The notes under the pieces are model-generated. The model ran no database searches and was not told the DNA's origin. It worked only from the letters and a program-made list of their open reading frames with translations. Below, piece after piece: positions 1-7,687 of a DNA stretch of 64,000 bases (the stretch's first letter is position 1; each line of letters starts with the position of its first letter). The stretch spans positions 2,170,001 to 2,234,000 of the forward strand of contig CP048469.1 of the NCBI GenBank assembly GCA_025559845.1, given 5' to 3'. The position numbers and the translations under genes were made by a program. The DNA is from Agrobacterium tumefaciens (GTDB lineage Bacteria > Pseudomonadota > Alphaproteobacteria > Rhizobiales > Rhizobiaceae).

Positions 1-350
1 GGAACCTGGCCGGAAATGCAAACGAGCGGAATGCTGTCCATCAACGCGTCCTGCAGAGGCGTAACCGCATTGGTGGCACCAGGACCGGAGGTGACAAGCA
101 TGACGCCGACCTTACCAGTGGAACGGGCATAACCTTCGGCCGCATGGCCGGCGCCCTGTTCATGGCGCACGAGGATATGCTGAATGTCTTCCTGCTGGAA
201 AATCTCGTCATAAATCGGAAGGACGGCACCGCCCGGATAACCGAAGATGTGCTCCACACCGTTATCCTTGAGGGCTTTCAGAACGATTTCCGCGCCCGTC
301 ATGCGATTGCTGTTTTCCGTATTGTCCTTATCCGTCATTGCCTGTTCCAT
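1..350 (-). CDS. ilvI: Acetolactate synthase large subunit, 5' part only (cut by left window edge)
   Basis: This is the N-terminal ~116 codons of a thiamine-diphosphate acetolactate synthase, which makes acetolactate or acetohydroxybutyrate in branched-chain amino acid synthesis. Reading leftward from ATG 350, the frame gives a short polar leader, then the family signature [26 protein letters not shown] with the invariant ThDP glutamate region following ([15 protein letters not shown]), and [10 protein letters not shown]. The frame is open to base 1, so the gene runs off the window. An in-frame ATG at 338 is an alternative start; neither has a strong Shine-Dalgarno. The attenuator at 401-512 lies directly upstream, so expression should respond to branched-chain aminoacyl-tRNA supply. 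Confidence 0.93.
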   Translation of the reverse strand, partial: MEQAMTDKDNTENSNRMTGAEIVLKALKDNGVEHIFGYPGGAVLPIYDEIFQQEDIQHILVRHEQGAGHAAEGYARSTGKVGVMLVTSGPGATNAVTPLQDALMDSIPLVCISGQV

Positions 351-400
351 CCCGAGTTGGCTTTGGATATCGCTGAGCCTTACGGCCCGTGTGAAGACAT

Positions 401-425
401 AAAAAAAGGCCCCTAGAGGAGCCTC
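401..425 (-). terminator. Attenuator terminator upstream of ilvI
   Basis: Read on the minus strand, GGCTCC (423-418) pairs with GGGGCC (413-408) around a TCTA loop and is followed at once by seven T residues (407-401). It lies 50 bases before the ilvI start and downstream of a leader peptide rich in Leu, Val and Ile. That is the arrangement of a transcription attenuator, not of an operon-end terminator. Confidence 0.85.
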
Positions 426-430
426 GTTTA

Positions 431-477
431 GCGCATGGGTGCTTTCGCCGGATGGTTACACCATCCTGCCCATGCGC
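431..477 (-). promoter_or_regulatory. Pause/alternative stem-loop of the ilv leader
   Basis: A perfect 9-base stem GCGCATGGG/CCCATGCGC (477-469 with 439-431) encloses a second perfect stem GGATGG/CCATCC (466-461 with 455-450). The UAA stop of the leader peptide sits in the inner loop. A ribosome that finishes the leader would cover the inner hairpin, while one stalled on the Leu/Val/Ile codons would leave it free to fold. I could not trace an unambiguous antiterminator pairing by eye. Confidence 0.7.
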
Positions 478-512
478 CGTCCCACCACGATAAGTACGTT
501 AAGATTTTTCAT
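456..512 (-). CDS. ilv leader peptide (attenuator ORF)
   Basis: This is an 18-codon ORF, MKNLNVLIVVGRRMGRMV. Six of residues 4-10 are Leu, Val or Ile, as expected for a leader whose translation senses charged branched-chain tRNAs. Stem-loops and a terminator follow immediately and then ilvI. There is no Shine-Dalgarno before the ATG, and a promoter-like -10 ends only 8 bases upstream, so the transcript may begin at or next to the AUG. The function is inferred from composition and position; attenuation of ilv operons by such peptides is well established in proteobacteria. Confidence 0.82.
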   Translation of the reverse strand: MKNLNVLIVVGRRMGRMV

Positions 513-520
513 GGGGCGGA

Positions 521-549
521 GTGTTAGCCACAAACGCGGCAGCCGTCAA
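521..549 (-). promoter_or_regulatory. Candidate promoter of the ilv leader/ilvI transcript
   Basis: On the minus strand TTGACG (549-544) is separated by exactly 17 bases from TAACAC (526-521). The -35 is good and the -10 is weak. A start about 7 bases downstream would fall at 513-515, next to the leader ATG at 512, predicting a leaderless or nearly leaderless mRNA. Confidence 0.45.
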
Positions 550-716
550 CGCATATTGCGGAAAAAATCATCTTCCGTTCATTTTATTGCCAGAACGACC
601 GCCAAAACGAAATTTTCGAACGATATCGCTACACCAGTTGTTAAATAGGTTCATCTTATACTGGAAAGCACAGGCGCTGTCCGAAATGCGGTCTTGTCCA
701 GCGCCCGGGATGACAT

Positions 717-2711
717 GTGAACAACGGCGAGTTTTATTCATCGTCCAGGACGGACGAAAACGAGCGACGATCCAGCCAGCAAGCGCCCAATCGGCAGCTT
801 GGGCGTGTGATCGCCTGCGATGGCGCACGCGCCACAATCGCCGCAGATACCGATCCCGGTTCCACCGATCTTTCACAACTCTGGTCCGTGGGCCGCCTGA
901 TCTCCATAGAGATGGGCACCAGCCGGGTTGCCGCCCTCACCTGCTCGATGCGCACCAAAGACGACGGCTGGTCGAGCGACGGTAGCAACACGTTGCTGAT
1001 AGAGGTTGACCTGTTGGGCGAAGTCTACCGGACGGAAGATGGCAGCGAACGCTTCTCGACCGGCATCTCACGATATCCTTATCTTGGCGCTGTGGCGCAT
1101 CGCATCCGAACAAGCGATCTCTCGAAAATCTACGATAGCGGCAAGCGCGACGCCTGTGTCATTGGCAAGCTCACACAGGACGATGCCATCGACGCAACGA
1201 TCAGCATTCCGCAGATGCTGGCCAAACACTTTGCCGTCGTCGGCTCCACGGGTGTCGGCAAATCGACCGCTGTTTCATTGCTGCTCAACAAGGCAATCGA
1301 AACCGACCCGAAACTTCGTATCCTCATTCTCGATCCGCATAACGAATTCGCCGCCGCCTTCCCCAGCAATTCCGTCGTCATCGACACCGATACGCTCGAT
1401 CTGCCGTTCTGGCTGATGCGACTGGATGAGTTTGCCGAAGTGGTGTTTCGCGGGCGAAAGCCGGTTCCTGAAGAGATGGACATCCTTCGTGATCTGATCC
1501 CCGATGCAAAACGGGTTTTCCGGGGATCAGAGGGTTCTGCCGTTCGGCGCAGCTCCGACAAGAGCGCGGTCACCTCGGACTCGCCCATTCCCTATCGGAT
1601 CGCCGACCTGCTGGCGATGATCGACGAACGCATTGGCCGACTTGAAGGACGCAGCGACAAGCCCGCCTTGCGCTCGCTCAAGATCCGTATCCTCTCCGCG
1701 ATCAATGATCCGCGCTATCACTTCATGTTCTCCAGCAACACGATCAGCGACACGATCATGGAAACGCTGGCACATATTTTCCGTGTTCCCGGCGATGGCA
1801 AACCGATCTCTGTCTTTCAGCTCTCTGGCATTCCCTCTGAAGTCGTAAACTCCGTTGCGTCGGTGCTTTGCCGGATGTCGTTTGAACTCGCCGTTCTGGC
1901 ACGTGGTTCGCTGCATATGCTGGTGGTTTGCGAGGAAGCGCACCGTTATGTTCCGGCAGACCCGGAGCGCGGCTTTTTCCCGACCCGACAGGCGATTGCC
2001 CAGATTGCCAAGGAAGGTCGGAAATACGGCGTTTCCCTCGGCGTCATCAGCCAGCGGCCGAGCGAACTGGATCAGACGATCCTGTCGCAGTGCTCGACGG
2101 TTTTTGCCATGCGTCTCTCCAACGAGAACGACCAGAAGATCATTCTTTCTGCGGTGCCGAACTCGTCGACATCGACCACGAGCTTCCTCTCGTCGATCGG
2201 CAACGGCGAAGCAATCGCCTTTGGTGAGGCTGTCAGTGTGCCTATGCGGATGCGCTTTGACCGCGTTCCCACTGCCAAGCTGCCGAAAGCCAGTGGCGCC
2301 ACCACCCATGCGGTACAGGAAACGCCTGATACCGTCGATCTGAGTTCCATCGTCACACGCATGCGAGCGGCGGCAAAGCCAGCGATCTCCGGCTTCCAGC
2401 AGAGCTTCGATGCCGCATTCCCGGTCTCCGAGACACCGGAACCGCAGGAGACTGAAGAAACACAGAACTGGCGACAGGAACTGCACAGCCCTTCAAATAC
2501 GGTTGAAGGCACGCGCGGCTACGAACCCTATCGTCCAGACATGTTGCCCGGACGCAGTGCGCAGCCTGCCCAAGCCGACCCAGTCAACGACCTGCGGAAG
2601 GCCTCTTTCCAGTTGCAGGCGCAGAACGCCCCGCCACCGGTCGAAAACAGACCGTCGCTGCGCGAAAGTCTGCTTAAAAAACCACTCGGCAGTCTTTATC
2701 GCAAGGATTGA
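717..2711 (+). CDS. HerA-like P-loop ATPase (DUF87/HAS-barrel), orphan
   Basis: This 664-residue protein belongs to the HerA/FtsK-like translocase superfamily. An N-terminal HAS-barrel-like part (from about LGRVIACDG) precedes the Walker A loop GSTGVGKST at residues 176-184. ILDPHNEF follows, then a Walker B with tandem acidic residues, VVCEEAHRY (about 403-411), and the SQRPSELDQTILSQ sensor region. The last ~150 residues are proline/glutamine-rich and probably disordered. HerA usually works with the nuclease NurA in end resection, but no NurA gene is adjacent here. The start is a GTG at 717, since no ATG precedes the HAS domain; it overlaps the ATG at 715. Family assignment is firm, substrate unknown. 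Confidence 0.85.
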   Translation: MNNGEFYSSSRTDENERRSSQQAPNRQLGRVIACDGARATIAADTDPGSTDLSQLWSVGRLISIEMGTSRVAALTCSMRTKDDGWSSDGSNTLLIEVDLLGEVYRTEDGSERFSTGISRYPYLGAVAHRIRTSDLSKIYDSGKRDACVIGKLTQDDAIDATISIPQMLAKHFAVVGSTGVGKSTAVSLLLNKAIETDPKLRILILDPHNEFAAAFPSNSVVIDTDTLDLPFWLMRLDEFAEVVFRGRKPVPEEMDILRDLIPDAKRVFRGSEGSAVRRSSDKSAVTSDSPIPYRIADLLAMIDERIGRLEGRSDKPALRSLKIRILSAINDPRYHFMFSSNTISDTIMETLAHIFRVPGDGKPISVFQLSGIPSEVVNSVASVLCRMSFELAVLARGSLHMLVVCEEAHRYVPADPERGFFPTRQAIAQIAKEGRKYGVSLGVISQRPSELDQTILSQCSTVFAMRLSNENDQKIILSAVPNSSTSTTSFLSSIGNGEAIAFGEAVSVPMRMRFDRVPTAKLPKASGATTHAVQETPDTVDLSSIVTRMRAAAKPAISGFQQSFDAAFPVSETPEPQETEETQNWRQELHSPSNTVEGTRGYEPYRPDMLPGRSAQPAQADPVNDLRKASFQLQAQNAPPPVENRPSLRESLLKKPLGSLYRKD

Positions 2712-2722
2712 AGCCGCCAGCC

Positions 2723-3619
2723 TCACGGCTGAATGCGCTCCCAGTCCTCTCCCATCTGGTTACGAAACCAGGTCATCTGGCGTTTGGCGTATTGGCGTGT
2801 CGCAGCCGCTGATTTTTCGATGACCTCGGCTTCGCTCATCTGACCGGACAGCATCGCTGCGATCTGCGCAACACCGATCGCCTTCATCGCTGTCGCATCT
2901 TCCGGCAAACCAAACGCCAAAAGCGCTTTCACCTCGTCCACAGCACCGCTTTCCATCATCTTTTCAAAACGGCTGTTAATGCGGGCATGCAGCACGGGGC
3001 GTTCTGGCAGAACGACAAATTTCCGGGCGCGGTCGGTGTCGACAATCACGGGACCACGCGCCTGCTGGAAATCACGGATCGATTTTCCGGTGGTTTCAAG
3101 AACCTCGAGAGCGCGCACAATGCGCTGGCCATCGCCTTCTTTCAGCACTCGCGCCATTTCGGGGTCGCGACCGAAAAGCTCCTTGTGGAGAACCTCCGCT
3201 CCCTCCTGCAACAAACGGTCGCGAAGTCCGTCCCGAATAGCGGCCGGAATGGCTGGCATATCCGAAAGACCGCCGGTCAGCGCCTTGAAGTAAAGACCCG
3301 TCCCACCAACGATCACGGGAAAACGACCTTCCCCGCGCAACTGCTGCAGAAGAGCGGCAATGTCGCGCAGCCATTCACCGGTCGAATAAAGCCGGCTTGC
3401 TGCAACATGGCCGTAGAGACGGTGCGGAACACCCTCCATTTCGTCCTCAGAGGGCCGCGCTGTCAGCACCTGAAGTGTGTCATAAACCTGCATGCTGTCA
3501 GCATTGATGACGACGCCACCACGTTCCCGAGCCAGACGAAGCGCAAGCGCGGACTTGCCGCTTGCCGTCGGGCCGGTTATCAGGATCGCATCAAAATTCT
3601 CATCAAGGTTTTTCATCAT
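2723..3619 (-). CDS. miaA: tRNA dimethylallyltransferase
   Basis: MiaA transfers a dimethylallyl group to A37 of tRNAs reading UNN codons. The P-loop GPTASGKS lies at residues 16-23, followed by INADSMQVY (substrate-binding Asp-Ser), the VGGTGLY motif, the DGQRIVRALEV region and the C-terminal RQYAKRQMTWFRN tRNA-binding motif. Its ~298 residues are normal for the family. Two adjacent ATGs (3619 and 3616) are possible starts; the longer in-frame extension to 3646 would run into serB coding and lacks family support. The start codon interlocks with that of the divergent serB. The gene ends 11 bases from the convergent HerA-like gene, with no terminator visible. Confidence 0.97.
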   Translation of the reverse strand: MMKNLDENFDAILITGPTASGKSALALRLARERGGVVINADSMQVYDTLQVLTARPSEDEMEGVPHRLYGHVAASRLYSTGEWLRDIAALLQQLRGEGRFPVIVGGTGLYFKALTGGLSDMPAIPAAIRDGLRDRLLQEGAEVLHKELFGRDPEMARVLKEGDGQRIVRALEVLETTGKSIRDFQQARGPVIVDTDRARKFVVLPERPVLHARINSRFEKMMESGAVDEVKALLAFGLPEDATAMKAIGVAQIAAMLSGQMSEAEVIEKSAAATRQYAKRQMTWFRNQMGEDWERIQP

Positions 3620-4508
3620 GGCTCTCGTTGCCACGCTTATCGCCAATCCGTCAAATCCTGTTCTGACATCTGCCCTCGGCGAAGCGGCCGCGAAGGCCGT
3701 GAAAGCCTCCGGTCTCTACTGGCTGGCAGACGGAATTGCCTGCGATATCGTCCTGCCTGAAGGATCGGATATTGCTTCAGCCTATGATGCCCTACGCGCA
3801 TCTGTCGGTGGTGAAAAAATCGACGTCGTGGTTCAGGACCAGGAAACACGCCGCAAGAAAATCCTGATTGCCGATATGGACTCGACCATGATCGGCCAGG
3901 AATGCATTGATGAGCTGGCCGCTGAAGTCGGCCTCAAGGAGAAGGTCTCCGCGATCACCGCTCGTGCCATGAATGGCGAGATCGCTTTCGAACCGGCCTT
4001 GCGCGAACGCGTTGCCCTGCTCAAGGGCCTCCCCGTTTCCGTTGTCGACGATGTCATTGAAAAGCGCATCACGCTGACGCCCGGCGGCAAGGAACTGATC
4101 GCCACCATGAAGGCCAAGGGGTATTATACGGCGCTCGTTTCGGGCGGCTTCACCGTCTTTACAGGTCGGGTCGCAGCCATGCTCGGTTTTGATGAAAACC
4201 GCGCCAACCTGTTGGGTGAAGCGAATGGACAACTCGACGGCACCGTTGCCGAACCCATTCTCGGCAAGCAGGCAAAGGTGGATGCACTGAACGACATCGC
4301 CTCGAAGCTTGGCATCACGCCGGATGAAGCAATGGCGGTTGGTGATGGCGCCAACGACCTCGGCATGCTGCATCTGGCAGGCTCCGGCGTGGCCCTGCAC
4401 GCCAAGCCGGCCGTCGCGGCCGAGGCCCAGATGCGGATTGACCACGGCGATCTGACCGCGCTGCTTTATATTCAGGGCTACCGCAAGACGGATTTCGTTA
4501 GCGCATGA
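3618..4508 (+). CDS. serB: Phosphoserine phosphatase
   Basis: SerB is a HAD-family phosphatase that completes serine synthesis. The nucleophile motif is IADMDSTM with D86 and D88. SGGFTVF (HAD motif II), the conserved lysine in LGKQAKV, and motif IV VGDGANDLGML are all present. The ~80-residue N-terminal part is the ACT-like extension common in alphaproteobacterial SerB. The start ATG 3618 gives the usual MALVATLIANP N-terminus; earlier in-frame codons lie inside miaA antisense and were discarded. The stop overlaps the next gene by four bases (ATGA), so serB and the GNAT gene are probably co-transcribed. Confidence 0.97.
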   Translation: MALVATLIANPSNPVLTSALGEAAAKAVKASGLYWLADGIACDIVLPEGSDIASAYDALRASVGGEKIDVVVQDQETRRKKILIADMDSTMIGQECIDELAAEVGLKEKVSAITARAMNGEIAFEPALRERVALLKGLPVSVVDDVIEKRITLTPGGKELIATMKAKGYYTALVSGGFTVFTGRVAAMLGFDENRANLLGEANGQLDGTVAEPILGKQAKVDALNDIASKLGITPDEAMAVGDGANDLGMLHLAGSGVALHAKPAVAAEAQMRIDHGDLTALLYIQGYRKTDFVSA

Positions 4509-5086
4509 TCATTCGCGAGACACCTCGGCTCATTCTGCGCGAATGGAAGGAAAGCGACCGTGACCTGTTCCGCGAAATCAATGCGGACGCCAAAGTCATG
4601 GAGTTTTTTCCTTTCCGTCGCAGCCACGCAGAAGCGGACGCGGTGCTCGAAACCATCAATGGCATGATCCGTGGCAGCGGCTACGGCTTTTACGCCGTGG
4701 AGCTCAGGGAAACCGCAGAGGCAATGGGTTTCTGCGGCATCTCCCCCGTCATGAACCTCGACCCGCCCTTCCCGCTCGGCACGATGGAAATCGGCTGGCG
4801 GCTGGCGACGCGCTACTGGGGACATGGCTATGTAACGGAGGCGGCAAAATCGCTTCTGGCGATGGCCTTCGATGAAAAGGAGACGCCGGAAATCGTCTCC
4901 TTCGCCGTCCATAACAACCATCGCTCCACCTCGGTCATGGAGCGGATCGGTCTGAAACGTGATCCATCGCGCGACTTCGACCACCCGCGCGTGCCAGAAG
5001 CCACCCATCCTCATCTTCGCAGGCACGTCACCTATGCGCTGAGCCTCGAAGAATGGCGGGCGACCAGAAGCGAGACCGCAAGGTAA
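4505..5086 (+). CDS. GNAT-family N-acetyltransferase (RimJ/RimL-like)
   Basis: This 193-residue single-domain GNAT protein has the RimJ/RimL opening TPRLILREWKESD, the β4 segment MEIGWRLATRYWGHGYVTEA that forms the acetyl-CoA pyrophosphate loop, and the SFAVHNNHRSTSVMERIGL C-terminal motif. It is translationally coupled to serB through an ATGA overlap. Substrates of this subfamily range from ribosomal protein N-termini to small molecules, so none is assigned. It ends 10 bases from the convergent SDR gene. Confidence 0.88.
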   Translation: MIIRETPRLILREWKESDRDLFREINADAKVMEFFPFRRSHAEADAVLETINGMIRGSGYGFYAVELRETAEAMGFCGISPVMNLDPPFPLGTMEIGWRLATRYWGHGYVTEAAKSLLAMAFDEKETPEIVSFAVHNNHRSTSVMERIGLKRDPSRDFDHPRVPEATHPHLRRHVTYALSLEEWRATRSETAR

Positions 5087-5096
5087 GCGACATCAG

Positions 5097-5846
5097 CTAT
5101 TTCACCGCCGCATTGCCACCATCGGAATAAAGCGCCGAGCCTGCCACAAAGCTGGACATCGAACTGGCAAGAAACAGCGCGGCCTGCGCCAGCTCCTCCG
5201 GTTGCGCAATGCGTTTCAAGGCATGCAGGCTTGCCGCCCACTCCTTCTGCGCCTCATCGCCTGCCATTGCCGTATCGACCCCGCCCGGCAACAGCGCATT
5301 GGCGCGAATGCCACGTCCGGCATAATCCGCCGTAATGCCCTTCACCAACCCCATCAGCGCCGCCTTCGACGCTCCGTAAGCCGCCATGCCTGGCAAACCG
5401 ACGCTTGTCCCGACGAAGCTGGACGTAAACACGAGCGAGCCGCCACCGCGTTTCAGCATCGATGGGATCTGGCTGTGCGCTCCCAAATAGGCAGAGGTCA
5501 GATTGGCGGTCAGGGTGTAATGCCACTCATCCGGTGTCAGCTCCGCAAGCGGCTTCATGGCACCGACCGCGCCCGCATTGTTGACGGCAACATCGAGGCC
5601 ACCAAAAATCGCTTCGGCCGCATCGACCAGGCGAGCATGGGTTTCCGGCAATCCGACATCGCCCGTCACGGCATGGGCACGGCCACCACGCTCCGCAACC
5701 GCCAGCGCAACATCTTTCAGCGCCGCATCTCCACGTGCGTTGATGACGACGGATGCCCCGTGTTCGGCAAACAGCAAAGCCGTCGCCCGGCCGATGCCAG
5801 ACGACGCGCCAGTGATGATTGCAACCTTATTGTTCAGCAGTTTCAT
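5097..5846 (-). CDS. SDR-family NAD(P)-dependent oxidoreductase
   Basis: This 249-residue classical short-chain dehydrogenase has the Rossmann TGASSGIG at residues 12-19, NNAG in the fourth strand, the catalytic serine in FTSSFVG, and the YxxxK pair Y157/K161 (AAYGASKAAL). The C-terminal SMSSFVAGSALYSDGG is typical. ATG 5846 was chosen because GGAGGGCAAGGAT lies directly before it; an in-frame codon at 5873 is less likely. The substrate cannot be told from sequence. Its upstream neighbour is the degP-like gene on the same strand, separated by a stem-loop. Confidence 0.9.
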   Translation of the reverse strand: MKLLNNKVAIITGASSGIGRATALLFAEHGASVVINARGDAALKDVALAVAERGGRAHAVTGDVGLPETHARLVDAAEAIFGGLDVAVNNAGAVGAMKPLAELTPDEWHYTLTANLTSAYLGAHSQIPSMLKRGGGSLVFTSSFVGTSVGLPGMAAYGASKAALMGLVKGITADYAGRGIRANALLPGGVDTAMAGDEAQKEWAASLHALKRIAQPEELAQAALFLASSMSSFVAGSALYSDGGNAAVK

Positions 5847-5899
5847 ATCCTTGCCCTCCATTGGCGAGAGCAAGGAATAGGATCACGTCGCCGCGTCAG

Positions 5900-5921
5900 C
5901 CACCCGATTCCTGCCGGGTGG
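5900..5921. repeat. Stem-loop between degP and the SDR gene
   Basis: CCACCCG and CGGGTGG form an inverted repeat around a short loop in the gap between two minus-strand genes. No T-tract follows on either strand, so it is more likely an mRNA-stabilising or weak termination structure than a full terminator. Confidence 0.45.
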
Positions 5922-5931
5922 AGCGAATGTG

Positions 5932-7476
5932 TTATTCGATTGGAAGTGCGACAACCCGCAGATTGCCCTGCGCGTCGGCCACCATCATGTGCGCGTTCTT
6001 GCGCCCTTCGGATTTCAGGCCATTGACACGAACCAGCACGTCACCCGGAACTTCCATGAAGTCCTGTCCGACTTCGACGATCACATCGCCCGCCTTCATG
6101 CCTTTCTGTTCCGCAGGCGAGCCAGCATCGACGGATGCGACCAGAACGCCTTCGACGCTTTCGGCAATGCCCTTTTCGGTGCGCAGTTCATCGCTCAGCA
6201 TCACGAGGTTCATACCGAGGACCGCTTGAGGAGCTTCGCGGACCTCAGGGGTCTGATCCTGTGCCTGATCGTCCGCGCCATCATCATCTTCCGGTACGAC
6301 GACGGTGCCGTCTCCATCCTCGCCCTGCTGTTCGTCTGCAGACGCCTTTTCGTCAGCCGCATCCTGCAACTGACCAAGCTTGACCCGCACGGTCTGCTCC
6401 TTGCCGTCGCGCAGAACCACCACATCGACTTCCTTGCCGACGGGGCTTTCCGCAACGATGCGCGGCAGGTCGCGCATTTCGTGAATATCCTTGCCGTCGA
6501 ATTTCAGGACAACGTCGCCGGCTTCGATCGGGCCGTTTTCAACCGGACCACCCTTTACCACACCGGAAATCAGCGCGCCCTTGGCTGTCTCCATGCCAAG
6601 GCTAGCCGCGACATCATCAGTAACCGGCTGAACGCGCACGCCGAGCCAGCCGCGACGCGTTTCACCGAATTCGATAAGCTGCTGAACGATGTTCTGGGCA
6701 AGCTCCGTGGGAACCGCAAATCCGATGCCGATCGAGCCGCCGCTTGGCGAAATGATCGCCGTGTTGATGCCGATGACCTCGCCCCTCATGTTGAAGAGCG
6801 GGCCGCCGGAGTTGCCCTTGTTGATCGCCGCATCCGTCTGGATGAAGTTGTCGTAGGGACCGGCATTGATGTTTCGTCCACGTGCGGAGATCACACCGAC
6901 TGTCAGCGAACCGCCGAGACCGAACGGGTTGCCGATCGCCATCACCCAGTCGCCAATGCGCATGCTGCGGGAATCGCCGAACTTGACGGCTTTCAATGGT
7001 GACTTTGGCTCAACTTTAAGGACCGAAAGGTCCGTTTTGGTATCGGTGCCGACCAGCTTCGCCTTGAGCTTCGTGCCATTAGGAAAAATGACCTCGATCG
7101 CGTCAGCGCCTTCAATGACGTGATTGTTGGTGACAACATAACCGGTCGGGTCGATGACGAAACCCGAGCCAAGCGAACTGACCTTGCCGCCATTGTCGGG
7201 CTTCTGATTGTCGAAGTAATCCTTGAAGAACTCCTGGAAAGGCGAGCCTTCCGGCAGGCGTGGCGGTGTCGGCCCTTTGCCCTCGGTCTTGACGTTCTGG
7301 GACGTCGAGATGTTCACGACCGCATCCAGCAGCGGCGCCGCAAGATCGGCGACCGATTCCGGCCCATTGCTTTGCGCTCTTGCTGCAACCGGCATGGTAA
7401 GGCCGCCTGCAACGACAGCGATGCCGGCAACGGCGGCAATGCTGTTGCGGAAGGGCGAAAGAAGGGTCAGGGCCAT
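5932..7476 (-). CDS. degP: Periplasmic Do-like serine protease (DegP/HtrA)
   Basis: This 514-residue protease has a signal peptide (residues ~1-36, ending in an AxA site before QSNGPES). The trypsin-like domain carries the triad H119 (NNHVIEG), D149 (TDLSVL) and S223 (GNSGGPL), and two PDZ domains follow (starting near RRGWLGVRVQP and QAVLGMNLV). An acidic, glutamine-rich linker separates them. It should act in the periplasm as a protease and chaperone for misfolded envelope proteins. ATG 7476 has GAGGA six bases upstream. A TATAAT at 7514-7509 overlaps the dyad TATGCT-CAA-AGCATA (7513-7527), which may be regulatory. Confidence 0.95.
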   Translation of the reverse strand: MALTLLSPFRNSIAAVAGIAVVAGGLTMPVAARAQSNGPESVADLAAPLLDAVVNISTSQNVKTEGKGPTPPRLPEGSPFQEFFKDYFDNQKPDNGGKVSSLGSGFVIDPTGYVVTNNHVIEGADAIEVIFPNGTKLKAKLVGTDTKTDLSVLKVEPKSPLKAVKFGDSRSMRIGDWVMAIGNPFGLGGSLTVGVISARGRNINAGPYDNFIQTDAAINKGNSGGPLFNMRGEVIGINTAIISPSGGSIGIGFAVPTELAQNIVQQLIEFGETRRGWLGVRVQPVTDDVAASLGMETAKGALISGVVKGGPVENGPIEAGDVVLKFDGKDIHEMRDLPRIVAESPVGKEVDVVVLRDGKEQTVRVKLGQLQDAADEKASADEQQGEDGDGTVVVPEDDDGADDQAQDQTPEVREAPQAVLGMNLVMLSDELRTEKGIAESVEGVLVASVDAGSPAEQKGMKAGDVIVEVGQDFMEVPGDVLVRVNGLKSEGRKNAHMMVADAQGNLRVVALPIE

Positions 7477-7650
7477 AAGAGTCCTCGCGTTTCAAATAGT
7501 ATCGCCTGATTATATGCTCAAAGCATAAGGCGGAATGATGAAGTGTAAAAATACCTTTTCGTGAACAGGCAATTCCTCCCGCCCCGCACAATCAAGCCGT
7601 ACAACAAACCGCAACAGGTGCAAGGGCCGCGCGCAGAAATTCAGGCGCGC

Positions 7651-7679
7651 AAAAGAAAGAGGCCGGTGTGACCGGCCTC
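7651..7679 (-). terminator. Rho-independent terminator after hflC
   Basis: A perfect 9-base stem (GAGGCCGGT-containing arms at 659-667 and 671-679 of this kilobase) with a 3-base loop is followed on the minus strand by TTTCTTTT. It lies 9 bases downstream of the hflC stop and closes the hflK-hflC operon. Confidence 0.85.
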
Positions 7680-7687
7680 GTTTCAGA

